In this document: positions 38,882 to 52,258 of the stretch, piece after piece
How positions within the stretch are numbered: position 1 is the stretch's first letter
Layout of the letters: every line of letters begins with the position of its first letter
Assembly: GCA_014773175.1 (NCBI GenBank)
Contig: VXCM01000689.1
Span: 149,384 to 213,383, forward strand
Reading direction: 5' to 3'
Length of the DNA stretch: 64,000 bases
Source of the DNA: Lucifuga dentata
Taxonomy: Eukaryota > Chordata > Actinopteri > Ophidiiformes > Bythitidae
The notes under the pieces: generated by a model
What the model was told of the DNA's origin: nothing
What the model saw: the letters and a program-made list of their open reading frames with translations, nothing else
The model's database searches: none
Translations under genes and position numbers: made by a program

Positions 38882-38921
38882 AAGAAAGATTCCTGAGTTT
38901 GCTAGCCTAGCCAGTGAGGCT

Positions 38922-39021
38922 CCATTTGGAATTGCTGTTATTGTAGTGGTGTGTGTGTGTGTGTGTGCGCGCGCGTGCTCCCTCTGTTCCTGCNCCATTT
39001 GGAATTGCTGTTATTGTAGTG

Positions 39022-39054
<33 letters not shown>

Positions 39055-39070
39055 CTCCCTCTGTTCCTGC
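38922..39070. repeat. Imperfect direct duplication (72 and 76 bp) around N at 38994
   Basis: Copies 38922-38993 and 38995-39070 are the same except that the right copy has two more GT units. This could be two alleles or polymerase slippage left side by side by the assembler. Confidence 0.85.
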
Positions 39071-40001
39071 TCTGCCTGCGTTCCTCTCTCATTGTGGGGA
39101 TCTGCTGGCTGTCTGCTGCTAATCTCAGCTGTTGGTTTTGCTTCTCCTCTGTCTTTGTATGTGCCAATTCAGCTCTGTCTCACATCATGCTCTGCTGTAA
39201 CAGAAAGTAATGTGGCAGCGCATCTGCGAGGACAGTTATGATCACTAGAGTGTACATTTCTTCAAAGCATATGACACCTACTTTCTCTAAGCTAAGACAG
39301 AGCTAAGTCATAACTGAGCTATAAACACTAACACTCAAATTTCACATGATTTCACCATTTTTTGTCTCCTTTTATTTAGTAGACTTAAACCTAAATAACA
39401 GTTAGGCCTTTTTGACAAATAGTCTCTGATATTAAGGAATATACTGATACTGGGGATTTGTATGTGTTGTTTTTTTTTTTTTNGGGGGGGGGGGGGGTTA
39501 AAGTTTTGTTAGAATGCTGTTAGGATACATTTCTTACCACAGATAGATTATGTTTGGAGAGCTTTGAATATGCTTAATATGTCACTGTAATGTCAATGAC
39601 AAGGTTTCTAAGAAATGCATGCCATGCGTTGTTTTTGTCTCCATATAATAGTTTTGTAGATAAAGGCTCCACAGCTCAAATGTGTTTTGTACTGACCCTG
39701 ACTGCTAGTACCTTTACATGCACAGTGAGACTTTGAAAATTTTGAAAAATGTTTTTTTTTTTGTTTTGCTTTTTTGTTTGTTTTTTTAACGTCATGTGAA
39801 CACCTTAACTGAAATCTGCATAGATCAAAGTAAGCTTACTCCAAGTATCAGATCTAGATATCAGATTGATTTATTTGGGTGCATAAATGTTACAATCAGA
39901 GTAAGCCACTTCTACATGCATTTCTTCACCTGATTACACAATGCCTTATGTACACACAATACAAAGTACAGACTGTGTATGTAGTGCGTGTGTGTATATA
40001 T

Positions 40002-40017
40002 GAGAGAGAGAGAGAGG

Positions 40018-40058
<41 letters not shown>
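40002..40058. repeat. GA microsatellite with a GTATATAT interruption
   Basis: Two GA runs separated by GGTATATAT. Confidence 0.9.
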
Positions 40059-40060
<2 letters not shown>

Positions 40061-40553
40061 TTAAGGCCATTCATCTGTGGAAAGGTCATATTCACCCTCT
40101 GTGTCTCTTCTCACTTGCCTTTCTCAGACTTCATAATCCAGAATTGTTCATAATCCACACAGGCTTTCTCCTTCTGCTCTGCATTTGTTTGACCTCTTCA
40201 TGTAATCTTTATTTAATGTCATTGTGCCTCATCTCACTACCACACACACACTTACATGTACACATGCATACTCGCTCATTCGTGTTCTTTTTAAGCATGT
40301 GCACCACACAAACACATTCAATCGTTTGTCTTCCTTGTCAGTCTCTTCTAGGAATGTAATGATTTACAATCTAAATCATTACACTCTGGAAGATGTATGC
40401 ACGCGTGTGATCTAAATTTTATATCACACCTGCGCACACATCTTCCATATTGCACACTTAACATTATTAGGTAGATGAGGCAACCTCATTGCTTGCTTGG
40501 CAAAGCCAGTAACCTCATAACCATCATGTCTTAGTTTCAGTCTGGTCTGGAAC

Positions 40554-42419
40554 TAGGGGTGTCACAATATACCGATATTGACGATAAACTTGATATTAAA
40601 AAATGAAATATTAATATCATATTAATAATACACATATGATAATATCGTGTAAATAATCCATCGCCTCTTAAATCATTTCTCTTCTCGCTTTGTCTCCCTG
40701 TGTGTGTCTGTGTGTGCCCCCCACACATATGTGACATGATGCTGTGTCACAGTAACTAGCTAGCTACTACCAGTGTGTGTGTTATTACTGCCTTGCAAAA
40801 TCATGTTGGAGGAGATGACAGAGAGCGAGACACTCTACCCTAACCCCCCAAAAAAAAGTTAGCTCACCAGTGTGGGAGTTTTTTAGATTCCGTAAAAAAA
40901 GACAGAATGTTGGTAGACATGCCAGTCTGCAGGAAATGCCAATCAACAGTAACCACCAACCTGTTCAGAATCAGAATCAGATTTATTGCCAAGTAGGTTT
41001 TCACATACAAGGAATTTGCTCTGGTGCATGGTGCTCAGGAAGGAAAAGAAAAATATACAAGATAAATACAAATATATGATCAAAAAATGTACAGTATACA
41101 CAGAATGTATAAAATGTACAATATACAAAGGATGTACAATATACAATATACAGGGGATGTAAAAATGTACAATATACAAAGGATGAACAATATAATATGC
41201 AGGGAATGTGCGTTAATGTAGCGCATAGAGTCCAATGGTTATAGAACTTACGTTGTAAGTGAATGGNGGGAGTGGTGTGGTCAGGGGCAGTCTCTGGTCT
41301 GAGTAATGAGTCCTACTGCAGGTGGGAAGAAACTGTTTTTGTGGCGTGAAGTTTTGGTCTTGATGGACCGCAGCCTACTGCCAGATGGGAGTGACTCAAA
41401 AAGATGATGTCCGGGGTGGGAGGGATCAGCCACAATCTTTCCTGCTTGTCTCCGAGTCCTGGAAGTGTACAGGTCCTGGAGGGATGGTAGATTGCAGCCA
41501 ATCACTCTCTCAGCAGAACAAATGATATGCTGCAGTCTGCCTTTGTCCTTGGCGGTGGCAGCAGCATACCAGACGGTGATGGAGGAGGTGAGGATGGACT
41601 CAGTGATGGCGGGGTAGAAGACTACTATCATAGCTGTTGGCAGGTTGAACTTCTTCAACTGCTGCAGGAAGTACATCCTCTGCTGGGCTTTCTTGGTGAG
41701 GGAGCTGATGGTCAGCTCCCACTTGAGGTCCTGAGTGATAATGGTGCCCAGGAAGCGGAAGTGCTCCACTGTGTCGACTGGGGCGTCACACAGGGTAATG
41801 GGGGTGGGTGGGGCTGGATTCTTTCTTTAGTCCACTATCATTTCAACGTCTTTAGAACGTTGAGCTCCAAGTTGCTCTGTCTGCACCAGGTCACCAGATG
41901 GTCAACCTTCCACCTGTAGGGTGGGAGATTGACCATCACTTACACCTCCATCATCCTGCAGATTTCACCATGGTAGAGAGAGTAAGTTGTGTTAGTTTGC
42001 TAGCCCTGAAACGGGAAATGTTACATGAAGGTCTTAGTTGTTGTTAAAGCTAAGTTATCATGGCGTTGGACTTGACGGCATTTTCCCTCTCCTGGTTATT
42101 TGTTAGGCAGCATCAAAAAAGCGAGAGAGAGTCAGGGATTCAGGTCAGCTAACATTGTTGAATCCCCACAAGTGATTTTGTTTCAGTTGACAATGTATTG
42201 ATGGCAGATGTTTGGCCTTGTGGATCTTTTGTTTATCAGTTCATCTGGTTGCCTTTACGCCATACATTAAGTGTAGTTGCTCTTTTTGTAGCTTTTGTAC
42301 ATTTATGGTTACAGACTCTCTCCACCTCACTACACTCATATTTTGAGTGTAATTCATTTGAAAAAAAAAAGAGACAAAATGCACAGTAAACAAAGTTAAA
42401 GATGAATTTGACTAATAGC

Positions 42420-42450
<31 letters not shown>

Positions 42451-42542
42451 TGCCAAACTTTCTATAGATATCGTGATAATATCATTGAATTCTTTATGCC
42501 ACGATTATTGTGGAGTGAAAATCTGATATCGTGACAGCCCTA
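40554..42542. mobile_element. hAT-type element with perfect 8-bp target duplication, carrying a nested LINE
   Basis: TCTGGAAC occurs immediately before (40546-40553) and after (42543-42550). The left end TAGGGGTGTCACAATAT and the reverse complement of the right end TAGGGCTGTCACGATAT form a good inverted pair. The 1989-bp interval contains a LINE fragment of about 1 kb on the minus strand, so the hAT part proper is about 1 kb and has no transposase frame. A TTTA repeat lies near the right end (42421-42450). The order of events is clear: the hAT copy landed first and the LINE inserted into it later. Confidence 0.88.
40967..41950 (-). mobile_element. Rex1/CR1-like LINE fragment: reverse transcriptase C-terminus and 3' tail
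   Basis: The longest open stretch is 41281-41769 on the minus strand, 162 codons without a true start. It carries residues typical of the region after the polymerase palm in fish LINEs: HFRFLGTIITQDLKW, then KKAQQRMYFLQQL, an SITVWY motif, DPSHPGHHLFE, and an arginine-rich end KNSFFPPAVGL. Upstream (41770-41920) the homology continues in other frames (for example LVTWCRQSNLELN) with stop codons and shifts, so the gene is broken. The YADD catalytic part and the endonuclease are missing. The 3'UTR has tandem GTACAATATACA-like units (41085-41200) and ends in TGATTCTGATTCTGA, the short tandem tail of this family. The clade is named from memory of the family; L2 is the alternative. Confidence 0.8.
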
Positions 42543-42803
42543 TCTGGAACTTTTCTTTCTGAATGAACACAATGAGTGCACCCATGCCGCATGAAGCAAG
42601 TTTGCTTAATTTGCGAGGTTTTGTTTTGTAGCCTTGTAAATATTTATAATTGCCATAAAATAATTCAGAAAAACTCGCCAACTTCTTTCAAACTTGTGGT
42701 TGGAGCCGTCTGGGCAGAGCTCCTGCGGCTGTACTTGAACAGGTCAGTAGTTTTCTCATCACCTTTCCTGATGCTGATGCAACATAAATCCATTATCATT
42801 TTG

Positions 42804-42805
<2 letters not shown>

Positions 42806-42845
<40 letters not shown>
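42806..42845. repeat. GA microsatellite
   Basis: About 20 uninterrupted GA units. Confidence 0.95.
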
Positions 42846-42847
<2 letters not shown>

Positions 42848-44659
42848 TGTTTTACCACATCAAACTGGGTAGATTGTATTTTGTTTGTTTGTTTGAGAAC
42901 TCAATGACAAAGAGATTTCATGAAAATGTGCCACTTTCTTGATTTGAGTATATTCGCTATGTTTGTTCATATGTCCCATCAAGCAGCATTCATCATTACA
43001 TTTCAACTTTTAAAACTGCTTACTATTTATTGTTTTTTAGTGTTCTGTCATAACACATCTTGGGTCAGAGATGAAAGTTGCAAATGAGTTGAAAGGAACA
43101 TTTTGAGCTATAGGGTTGCCGAAACAATGTGCTAAATCTGAACAATCCAGTCATATTTTGTGAGACAGTCACCAGTGAGCAAGACATCTAAGTACATTTC
43201 TGCAGTGGAATTTTCTCCAGGAGAGTAAAAATACAGAATGAACCCCAAAAAGAAAGAAAAAAAAAAATGATATGCTATCAATGTTGTAGTTCATCTTTCA
43301 TCACATGCTTTACATGATCAGTAGAAGAAACTGCAGTTAAATTAAAGCAAAATGTGTGGTGTTGACGTTTTCAAACTTTAAAACATTAAATATCTAAATA
43401 GGTTCTTATTTCCTGTTGAAGTGTTTGCTAATTTTGCTAAGTGTCAGGATCCACACATGGACCCAAGTTGTTTCCCAGCAACAGTATTTTAATGAAAAGG
43501 CCTGTATGAGATGGTACAGAGCAAAAGCACCCCGTCGTTCTGAGCAGCTCTTGTAGGGTTTAAGGGCAACATTCAGACCAAACTCAGCCAGAATTACATT
43601 GATCTGTTTGATCATTTTGGCAGACTCGCACAGTATGTGGTGTTTAATAGTATTTTCTAGGAGAATACTAGATAGATAAATGATTGGTCCATTTATTTAT
43701 GTATTTAATTCATCTGAATTCTTCATGGAGAGGATGACAACTTGTTTCTTCAAACCAGAGATGGTCTCATTCTCTTGCTTGAAGCTATTATTCTGTAATC
43801 AACTGTTCTAACTTGGAGCAGATGTGGTTTAACAAAAAAAAAAGGTAATCTTTCAGATTGCTGTTGGTTCTGTTGGCATACATGTGTGGAACATGTCTGC
43901 ATATTTAAACATCCGAATATAGTATGTACAGCATCAGACACGTTTGTGGACAGCAGAAGTATAAACTGGCCGTAAAGTCTTGAACAGTATTTATGGTGTG
44001 TATTTCATCACATATTTCTGTGGGACAGATCTCTTCATGTAATACCAACAGATTGCTTATCACAGGGTCCTGTGTACAATCTCTTATTGTACTGCGTGTT
44101 AATATTGCTGTGTGCATGCATCTGTCACTTCACCGTGGATGGTAAAATGAGCGTGTCGCATCAATAGTAGAATCATATCGCCAGAGAGAATATTTTGTAC
44201 CAGAGCACTTATCCGGTACTGGTACCTGTGTGTTCAGGATGCTGTTTCTTGTGGGTGCTTGGTGATAGACTGATACACACTGCACACAGCAAAACTGACC
44301 CTTCTTTCAAGGCCTATGCTCTGATTCAACAAATTTCAAAGCTGTAGTTGCATTAACATATTTGCCTATAAGCGCCGTGTCAGGGTTCTGTCAAGAAATG
44401 ATCAAAAAATTGCTACACAATGTTTCTTGATCTTTATACATGAATGGCGTGCCAACACAGTCACACCAGATTTGTTTGAGTGGGAGGGAAATATCCCTGA
44501 GTGGAAGGTTTATTTATGCCATTTGTAATGTCTACAAGCTATAGCACAAATTGAATAAAAATAAAGGTTATATACAGTACAATTATATACAATTAACCAA
44601 CATTTTCTTTTAGTTCGTGTTGAACTCCATTTTTCAATTGACCAAGCTGAAGACTTGAA

Positions 44660-44667
<8 letters not shown>

Positions 44668-44721
<54 letters not shown>
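44668..44721. repeat. AC microsatellite
   Basis: About 27 uninterrupted AC units, one of the longest pure tracts in the window. Confidence 0.95.
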
Positions 44722-44723
<2 letters not shown>

Positions 44724-47448
44724 TTTAGACTTAGTGTTTTGCAAATACTTTAAAAGTGGAGTTCTGGAATTAAATTGGTCAATGGCTTAATGGTGATTTA
44801 AATATTAAAATTCAAAATACAGTGTCTATTATAGCTGCACCCCAAAAAAATCGGATGGTAACTGGGACAGTTGTGACATGAATTGTTGCAGACCTGGTGC
44901 AGTTTGTGCCTCTGTGTGGTTGTGATAGTAATTAGCTTGACTACATGAGTGCATGGGAAGATAAGTTTACCAATCAACCTGTTGTTCTTTCCATCAGTCC
45001 TGCTTGACAGAGACTCAGTCAGTGGGGCTGGGCGTGAAAATAAGGCCAGGCTGTTGAGAGAACTGGAGCAGATAATGTGGCTTCAGCTGATGTACGAAAT
45101 GATATCTTTGTTGTTGTTGTTGTTATTTTATAGCTGGGTACTTACAGCTAAAATAAAATTACTGATTATTTTGATAGTTTGATCACATTAGTTGATTTTA
45201 CCAGAAACATTGCAGCTTCACTGCACGTCTCGCTCTCTGGGTCAATATCTCGAGTTTTGTGCAGCATTTAAACCTTCATCCAAAATCTTTCTACTCATTT
45301 AACGTGCTGCCCTCCATGGTCACTGGCTGTGTTAGGAAAGTCCGCAACATTGATATGTTAGCAGACTACTTTTATAGAGTCTGTGTATTTATAAGAATCA
45401 AAAAAAAAAAAAAAAAAAAAAAGATTGAATCTTCATTGCTTTAGGTTGATATGCAGAAGCATTCTTCTGTCAATAGCTTTCCACTCTCATTCTCTGCTCT
45501 CTCTCACCAGCTTCTCTGATAGGTCTGCATCTGTCTCATCCCTGAGTTGCTAGGTAACAGGCGTGTGTGTGTGTGTGGCAGTGTCAGGCTTTTGCCTATG
45601 AGGAGAGAGAAAATGGAGAGAGAGCAAGGCAGATGAGAGAGAAGCACTCAGAGAGGAGAGGGGGAAGAGATGAGAATGAGTCACAGCACTGATGAAGCTG
45701 GGAATTGAAGAGGAGAAAGCCAAAAAGCAGTAGATTGTCTCTGGCCTTTCCTGCAGCCTCGCTGCATGTGCATATATATATATCTACAAATATATATATA
45801 TATATATGTATATACACACACACACACACACACACACAGGCCTGCCACTATCTTAGCGAGGTCACTGGCAAAGACAGTATGATTTACCAGACTGGTAGGC
45901 AGGCAGCAGGCACTGAGTTGTTGTTGGATGGAACAGAGAGGCGTGAGGGAGAGCGAGCATGCTCAGAATAGAAAATCAGACCGAGTGATTGGATTCCTCC
46001 CCACATTCTCTCTTCTCACTCTCCCCCACGGTACTCCTGGAGGCTTGTGGGTAATAGCACCACTCCCACCCAGTATATTCAGATTTCAAAGAGATTTTGT
46101 CATCTTGTCAATCACCTTCTGCTCAGATAGACATTAGGTCATGAATCCCTAATTAATCAGGAAGTAATAAATGATTCACTGCTGTTTCAGCCAAATCAAT
46201 AATGGAGCATAAACACAAAATGTTACAATTGAAAATACAAGCTAGATTTGGTGAATATTGTGTAAAATATCTGTAGCGTTCAGACACCCTTGTGCAACAT
46301 TACCATAAATAAGGCTACAAGTTGGGCCTTCAGCTTAAACACATCCAGATAATCACCTTTCTTTGATAAAACTGTGGTGCAGTAATTCTGCCCTTCATGC
46401 ACACATTTCTGTTCAGCTGCAGCATAAAGCCTGTTTCCTATCAGCACTTGTTTACGCGCTTTTTCGTTTTTTGCGTGAGCACATGCATGCAGCTTTTTGT
46501 GTGTTCACGTGTCGCTCTCTTCTTTCTGCACACTGGTTCATAATGAAGTGAATGGGTCCAGGTCAGGGACTGAGCAGCCAGGCTGGGCTCTGGTTGCCAG
46601 GATACAGCAGCAGAGCCCGGCTGGCTTTATTTGCACACCAAACAGGCTAGCTAGCTGCTGCTGCGGTCCTTTTATAGACCCCACTGCTACACGGCATGTC
46701 AATAGACTGCCACAGCCACGGCCAGGCCAACCATGAACAAACTAGGGCTGGGCGATGTGGGGGAAAAAAAAACATGTGAAATTAGACTTTGTTTCGTTTA
46801 TTGATTTTGATATGTAGCTTAGCACAAACACTCACACAAACAGGGTTTGTCCCAATATTCCCATTAACCTTTCACCTTGTTTGAGGGTCTCCCTTTGTAA
46901 TGAAGGTCCAAAAAGAGCTGTAAGGAGCAGAGGCAACGCCAACAATAATAACTCCACTATGGAATTGGATGACAGAAACAAAGAAGAAAGTCCTACCACA
47001 GTGGGGATGGAGGGATGCAGTATGGTTTCTTTTTTGGCTTATTAAACAGCAAATCACATTTGATGTAGCATTGCATTTCTGCTCTCTGCTCTTCATCTTT
47101 TTCCATGAGATTTTCATGATATGTCAGTGCTGAGCGTGGTGATAAGAAATCTGCAGTTTGGGGGGNTCACATGTATGTGGACGGCATTGCTTTTATGTGA
47201 AAATGCAGTCAGAGAAGGAATGGAGAGAGAGAAAGAAGAGGAATTTAGCAGCAGACACTGGATGTGACTCTCAGGTTCTCTAGCCAAAACTCGGCCCATC
47301 TGCCATCGTTGAAATCCCACGAGAAGAATGCAAAGACTTTGTAAGAGCATAACTGTTAACCAACACCGCAATATCAGTTGACTGACCGCCAGGGAGTGTG
47401 CTGCTGTTTTGTATCTGGTTGTGCAATCGCCATAGGGAATGTGCACAC

Positions 47449-47449
<1 letters not shown>

Positions 47450-47508
<59 letters not shown>

Positions 47509-47514
47509 NCACAC
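47450..47514. repeat. CA microsatellite with gap N at 47509
   Basis: About 29 CA units, then N, then CACAC. The N implies the true repeat is unresolved and may be longer. Confidence 0.95.
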
Positions 47515-49005
47515 GAACGTAGCCGGACAGAAATCAATATGCCCATCCCTTCATGCAGCTGCCATGTTGTTCAGCTGTCAGAGTGGAAATTTTGAGATAT
47601 GTTTTTACGTGTGGAGTGGCTGTCATGAGTTAGGAGTGGCATGGGGGGGAGAAAACTGCTGCTTTTGATCTCTGCACCTGTACTTTCACGTCGTCTGATC
47701 TGTTTGTGTGTATTTGTTTCCTATCTCTCTATTGTTTACCCATATGTAATTCTGCATGGAATAGTAGAATTATTTACAGTAGTAAAGATTTCTATGTAAC
47801 CCAGGTTTAACATCACAACATCACACTTTTTTGTAATGCAGAAAAATTACAACACTTAACTTGCATTTTTTAAAGCTTGGCAGTTTCAAATATCTCGCAT
47901 AGAACTAATCTAAAATATGGGAAATGTGTTAATATAATAATATATACCAGGTCTTACCACTACAACTGCATGAGTGTAACGAAAACGCTGCATCTGAGGA
48001 TTTACACTGATGTCAGCAGCAGTATTTTTAGTTGAGGTTGGCGATTTGCTGGTAGAGATGCGTGCCATGATATAGATTTGTCTTTACATTTGTAGCGATA
48101 TAGACTGGATTTAAATTGTCACGTCACATAAAACACTCAGTGAGCTCCAAGTCAACCTGTTCAATATGCCAATAAAACAAAAATAAAAACATTTGATTAT
48201 ATGAATCCTTTTCACACTAAAACAAGTGAAGTGCCAAGAAAGGTGAGCGAAGAGGTGACGACTCCGAGAACAGCGTGATGAATTAGGTGATCGTCCTGCA
48301 AAGCATTTCCTCCTCACGTGATCCTCTCTGTCGCGCTGCATTGGAGAATTCTCAGCTCTGTCACAAGCATCTTATCTTTCTCATTTATCATATTCGCTGT
48401 TAGATTTCCACTCAGTTGTATCTGTAGCACTGCCTTTTTAAAATGCATTTTCACACATTTGTCACACTCATGGATTTTCCTCTTTGTTTTTTTTTTTTTT
48501 TTTTTTTTTTTTGTATTTTTTTTATGTGACTCTGTAGCGCAGAATGTGAAAATGTAGTCCAAAATATTCCTTTACACTGGGAAACATGTTTCCTTTTTAG
48601 TTCATTAGAGTTTAATTGTATTGCTGTCGTACATATTCTACAGGCTATTCTACTGTTCTACAGACTGTGCAAACTGTAATACGTTCATTTGTCGTAATTA
48701 CTCTGATGTTTTTACTTACCTTTTCTGGATTCTACAAGATTGTAGCGTGTAGGATTTTAACTTGCTAGACATGCTTCAGTCTGGAAGATAAGCCGTATTC
48801 ACATGCACTTCACAAATCATGCAGGCTTCTACCCAGGATTCAAGTGTGTGCGTGTGCGTGTGTGTGCGTGTGCGTGTGTGTGCGTGCGTGCATCTGTGAA
48901 TGATTGTGCACACAGCATGCTGCAGTATGCTGAAGCGTTGGCCTCTGTCTGACCGCAGAGGGAGTGGCTCAGGATAGAGGGAATGGGGGGGGAGAGAGAG
49001 AGAGN

Positions 49006-49045
<40 letters not shown>

Positions 49046-49964
49046 AAGGAGGGATGGACGTGGGGTGAATGGTGTGTTCATCTGAGGGACAGAGACATGG
49101 TGGTGAGGTCTGCTGGCAGCCAGCGCTCCTTTACTTGGAATAGATTCTCACCACTGCAGTCACCATCTCCATAACCAAATGTAACTTGGCTGACGACATG
49201 CATAAAAGATAAAAGATTAAAAATGAAACCGCTCTGCCTCTGTTTCCTCTTTCTTCTTGTATTTGAGGCATCAGTGTTACCAGAGCAGGTAACACTTTGC
49301 AGCAGTTAATAGGCTGCTGCATTAGAAGGTAGTTTTAGTCCAGCTACCATTCCATAATATTAAGCTGAAGATGAATCAGATTTTTGCTTTCTGAACTTTA
49401 AATCTTCTTTTTTAAACATTCTTATGTTAATTTGTATTATTATTGTTGTTGTTGCTGCCGCCGCTGCTGGAGAGGTGCATAAAAAATTAAACCAGTATAG
49501 TTACAGATATCTGTCTCAATTTATTTTCCCTGATTCATTATGAATGAGAAATAAAAGAATGATGTGTTTATGTATCTTTTTTCATTGTATCATTTTTGAA
49601 CATTCCTTTCTTTCTCTGGCTTTCATCCATGATGTTTATTTCATTTTAATCCCGCTGGCATGTGCATGTATATGTATGGATTTGTTAGTTGCTTGGAAAG
49701 GCATAATCCCAAGCAACAACAGTTAAACTAGACTAAAGTTAGACTCAGCCCAGCATATGCAGATTTATTTTATTTTTTTGTGAACTGCATCTGTTGTTTG
49801 TTTGTTTGTTTTTTGTATGTCCATTCTAAATGACAAATATGGTAATTTCATTGTAAATTAGAACATCTATAATTATAACCTAGAAACGCGACATTAGAAC
49901 TAACCTGGATTTCCCACTCTACCCAACATTAACAGATTATTCAACTCTTGAAATGCGTTCGGGA

Positions 49965-50089
49965 AGAGTTAGTGTGATTGTGCCGTGAATTGTGTGGGGT
50001 GGGTGGGTGTGTGTGTGTGTGTGTGGNAGAGTTAGTGTGATTGTGCCGTGAATTGTGTGGGGTGGGTGGGTGTGTGTGTGTGTGTGTGG
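49965..50089. repeat. Direct duplication (62 bp x2) around N at 50027
   Basis: Copies 49965-50026 and 50028-50089 are identical through a GT repeat. Probably an unmerged overlap. Confidence 0.88.
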
Positions 50090-50518
50090 GTGTGTGTGGG
50101 TGTGTGTGTGTGCGTGTGTGCAGAATGCAGCCCTGTTAAATGCAGTATGATGTGTTTGCTGCGTTTCCAAGGAGGCAGAGAGATCCCATGAACCAGGAGG
50201 AAGAGTGGAAAGATGACACACACATGGCTTGTTTACAGGGATGAAGAGAGAATCAGACAGGATAGCTAGAGAGTTGGAGAGCGCGAGGGAGCGGGGCTGA
50301 GGGAATGAGTGCTTGTTTGTCTTAAAGTGAAAGCAGGCAAATCTGGTGGAGGGACTATAATTGGTCACTGCCACCATGGGTTTACATTTGTACAGTAGCT
50401 ACTTTAATTGCAAAAACTGGCTGTGGCCATGAGATGGAGTACATCCTTTCTCTGCCAGTTAGTAAATGAACAAAACAAATCTGAATACACCACCACTGTT
50501 TCCATCCCGTCAGATGTG

Positions 50519-50645
50519 ATACTCCTCAATTGTCTGGTGTTCTTAAACTGGATTTTTTTTTTTTAATTACTGATTGTTTTGNATACTCCTCAATTGTCTG
50601 GTGTTCTTAAACTGGATTTTTTTTTTTTAATTACTGATTGTTTTG
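50519..50645. repeat. Direct duplication (63 bp x2) around N at 50582
   Basis: Copies 50519-50581 and 50583-50645 are identical. Probably an unmerged overlap. Confidence 0.9.
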
Positions 50646-50938
50646 TGAAACATTTGTACACACTTGTGTCCACATACACTGTTAGCAAATGTTATGTACC
50701 ATTTGATTGGTATGGAATTAAAAAGGGAACAGTGTGTTTTTGAACAAGGTTTCCTTTCTCCCTGTGTTTGTGTGTTGCATTGCCTGCAGACATCAGTTCC
50801 TGTATTTCCGTATGTCAGCGAGAAGCTCTGCAGATATAACCGCCCATCACAGTCCAAGAATAGTGCCAAGATTATTATTCTAGAAGCTGAGCTGACCTAG
50901 TTTGATGTGGGTGTATTGCTGCATGGTTTGTTTATATC

Positions 50939-51067
50939 TGAGAGCAGTTGACCTTCCTGCCACTTTGTTTAGTGTGATGAGAGGTGGGAGATTATGGGTG
51001 GTNTGAGAGCAGTTGACCTTCCTGCCACTTTGTTTAGTGTGATGAGAGGTGGGAGATTATGGGTGGT
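50939..51067. repeat. Direct duplication (64 bp x2) around N at 51003
   Basis: Copies 50939-51002 and 51004-51067 are identical and contain no microsatellite. Probably an unmerged overlap. Confidence 0.9.
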
Positions 51068-52258
51068 TGAGGTGAATGTGTGTAGCAGCAGCAAAGGAGG
51101 GAGTAACAATGAGGAGAAAAGAAAGGGGACTTTGGTTTGCTGTGTCTGACTTTCCGTACACCAGTAAAGGGGGGAGCAATACACTCTCCATACTTGTGTG
51201 TCTCTCTGGTTGGCTGACTTGACTGACTTGACTGGAGGGATATAAATAGCAGCCTTTGAATAGGATAACTGCAGAGGGAAAGGAAAGGAGGGTGTGGGTA
51301 GAGGAGATGGTAGTGGCGCCAAGAAGGAGAGGAGTGCCAGTGTCTCAGAGTAATGAAGAAAAAGAATGCAGCCACGGTCTCATCTGTTCACTCGCTCACT
51401 CACGCTCTTTGTCGCACTTAGAAAAGAACGTATATCATGAAAGAGAGAACCGAGGGATGGAGCGTGTGGTTTATTCAGGTCCTGTGAGGCAGAAGGCCTC
51501 TCTCTCTCCATGAAAGAAGGGAGTTAGTAGTGAAGTAAACATGGCCTGTTGTCCAGTAACAAAAATCACATTAAACTGCAATAGTGCTCCCAGTTCTACA
51601 GTTCACAGTCACCCTCATCACTTGTGCGAAGTAGATTTGTAGCGGTAGCTGTAAGGCTACGACCCATCTACTTAGTTGAAGGAAGGAATGCCATGAATAG
51701 GATGCAGTAAAGCCCTCAATTACAAGTGATGGCTAACTGTATAAGCAAGTAGGTGTGTTGGTTTTTGTTGAGACGTGCCAGTCTCGTTCCTGAAGACATT
51801 CCTTAACTGTTCTCAGCTCTCTCTCTCTCAATCCTATACCACTGGGTTTACGCAATATCTCTTACACAGTCTGTCCTGTATTTGCTCCTAAATTCTACTA
51901 TTGGATTTTTACTCTGTGCATATCTGACATGAATATTGTGCATCTTTTGTTGGGAGTGGTTGTAGTTAGTTTCTGTTACTTCAGACTGAGTCGAGAGTGG
52001 GTATTTAAACTGTATGGCGAGACCATTCAGTGCTTCAGCAGAAGCAACAGATGAACTTTAACCTGACAAAAAAGACACCCCAAGCTGCTGCCTTCCCTCT
52101 CACTTCTGTTCAACCAGAGCATGAGGTGTAATGACTGAAAATAGAGCGCTGGATATGCCGTTAATGGCTGCGTTTTGTAGCAGTGGGTAAATGTGTTTTC
52201 AAAGACGGCCAGGTGCAAACCTGCCTCACCATCCCTTTCTGCTCTCTCTTTGTTCCAG

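Larger units (their letters stand above)
38587..40545. other. Non-coding, GT-rich, with assembly joins
   Basis: No gene is recognised. The stretch contains a long GT/GA microsatellite (38814-38881), a join with near-identical flanks (38922-39070), a poly-T to poly-G boundary with N at 39483, and a GA tract (40002-40058). Confidence 0.55.
42551..52258. other. Non-coding intron sequence before the first coding exon
   Basis: No gene is recognised. The stretch holds GA (42806-42845), AC (44668-44721) and CA (47450-47514) microsatellites, poly-A and poly-T runs, an AT-alternating patch (45774-45815), a lone hAT-like terminus (TAGGGCTGGGCGATG, from 46743) without a partner, and three joins with duplicated flanks (49965-50089, 50519-50645, 50939-51067). 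Confidence 0.55.

Noticed and set aside
41281..41769. 162-codon minus-strand frame as a host gene
   Set aside because: Its residues and 3' tail match a degraded LINE reverse transcriptase; upstream frames are broken.
46743..46800. TAGGGCTGGGCGATG, another possible hAT left end
   Set aside because: No partner end or 8-bp duplication found downstream; left as a note in the intron entry.
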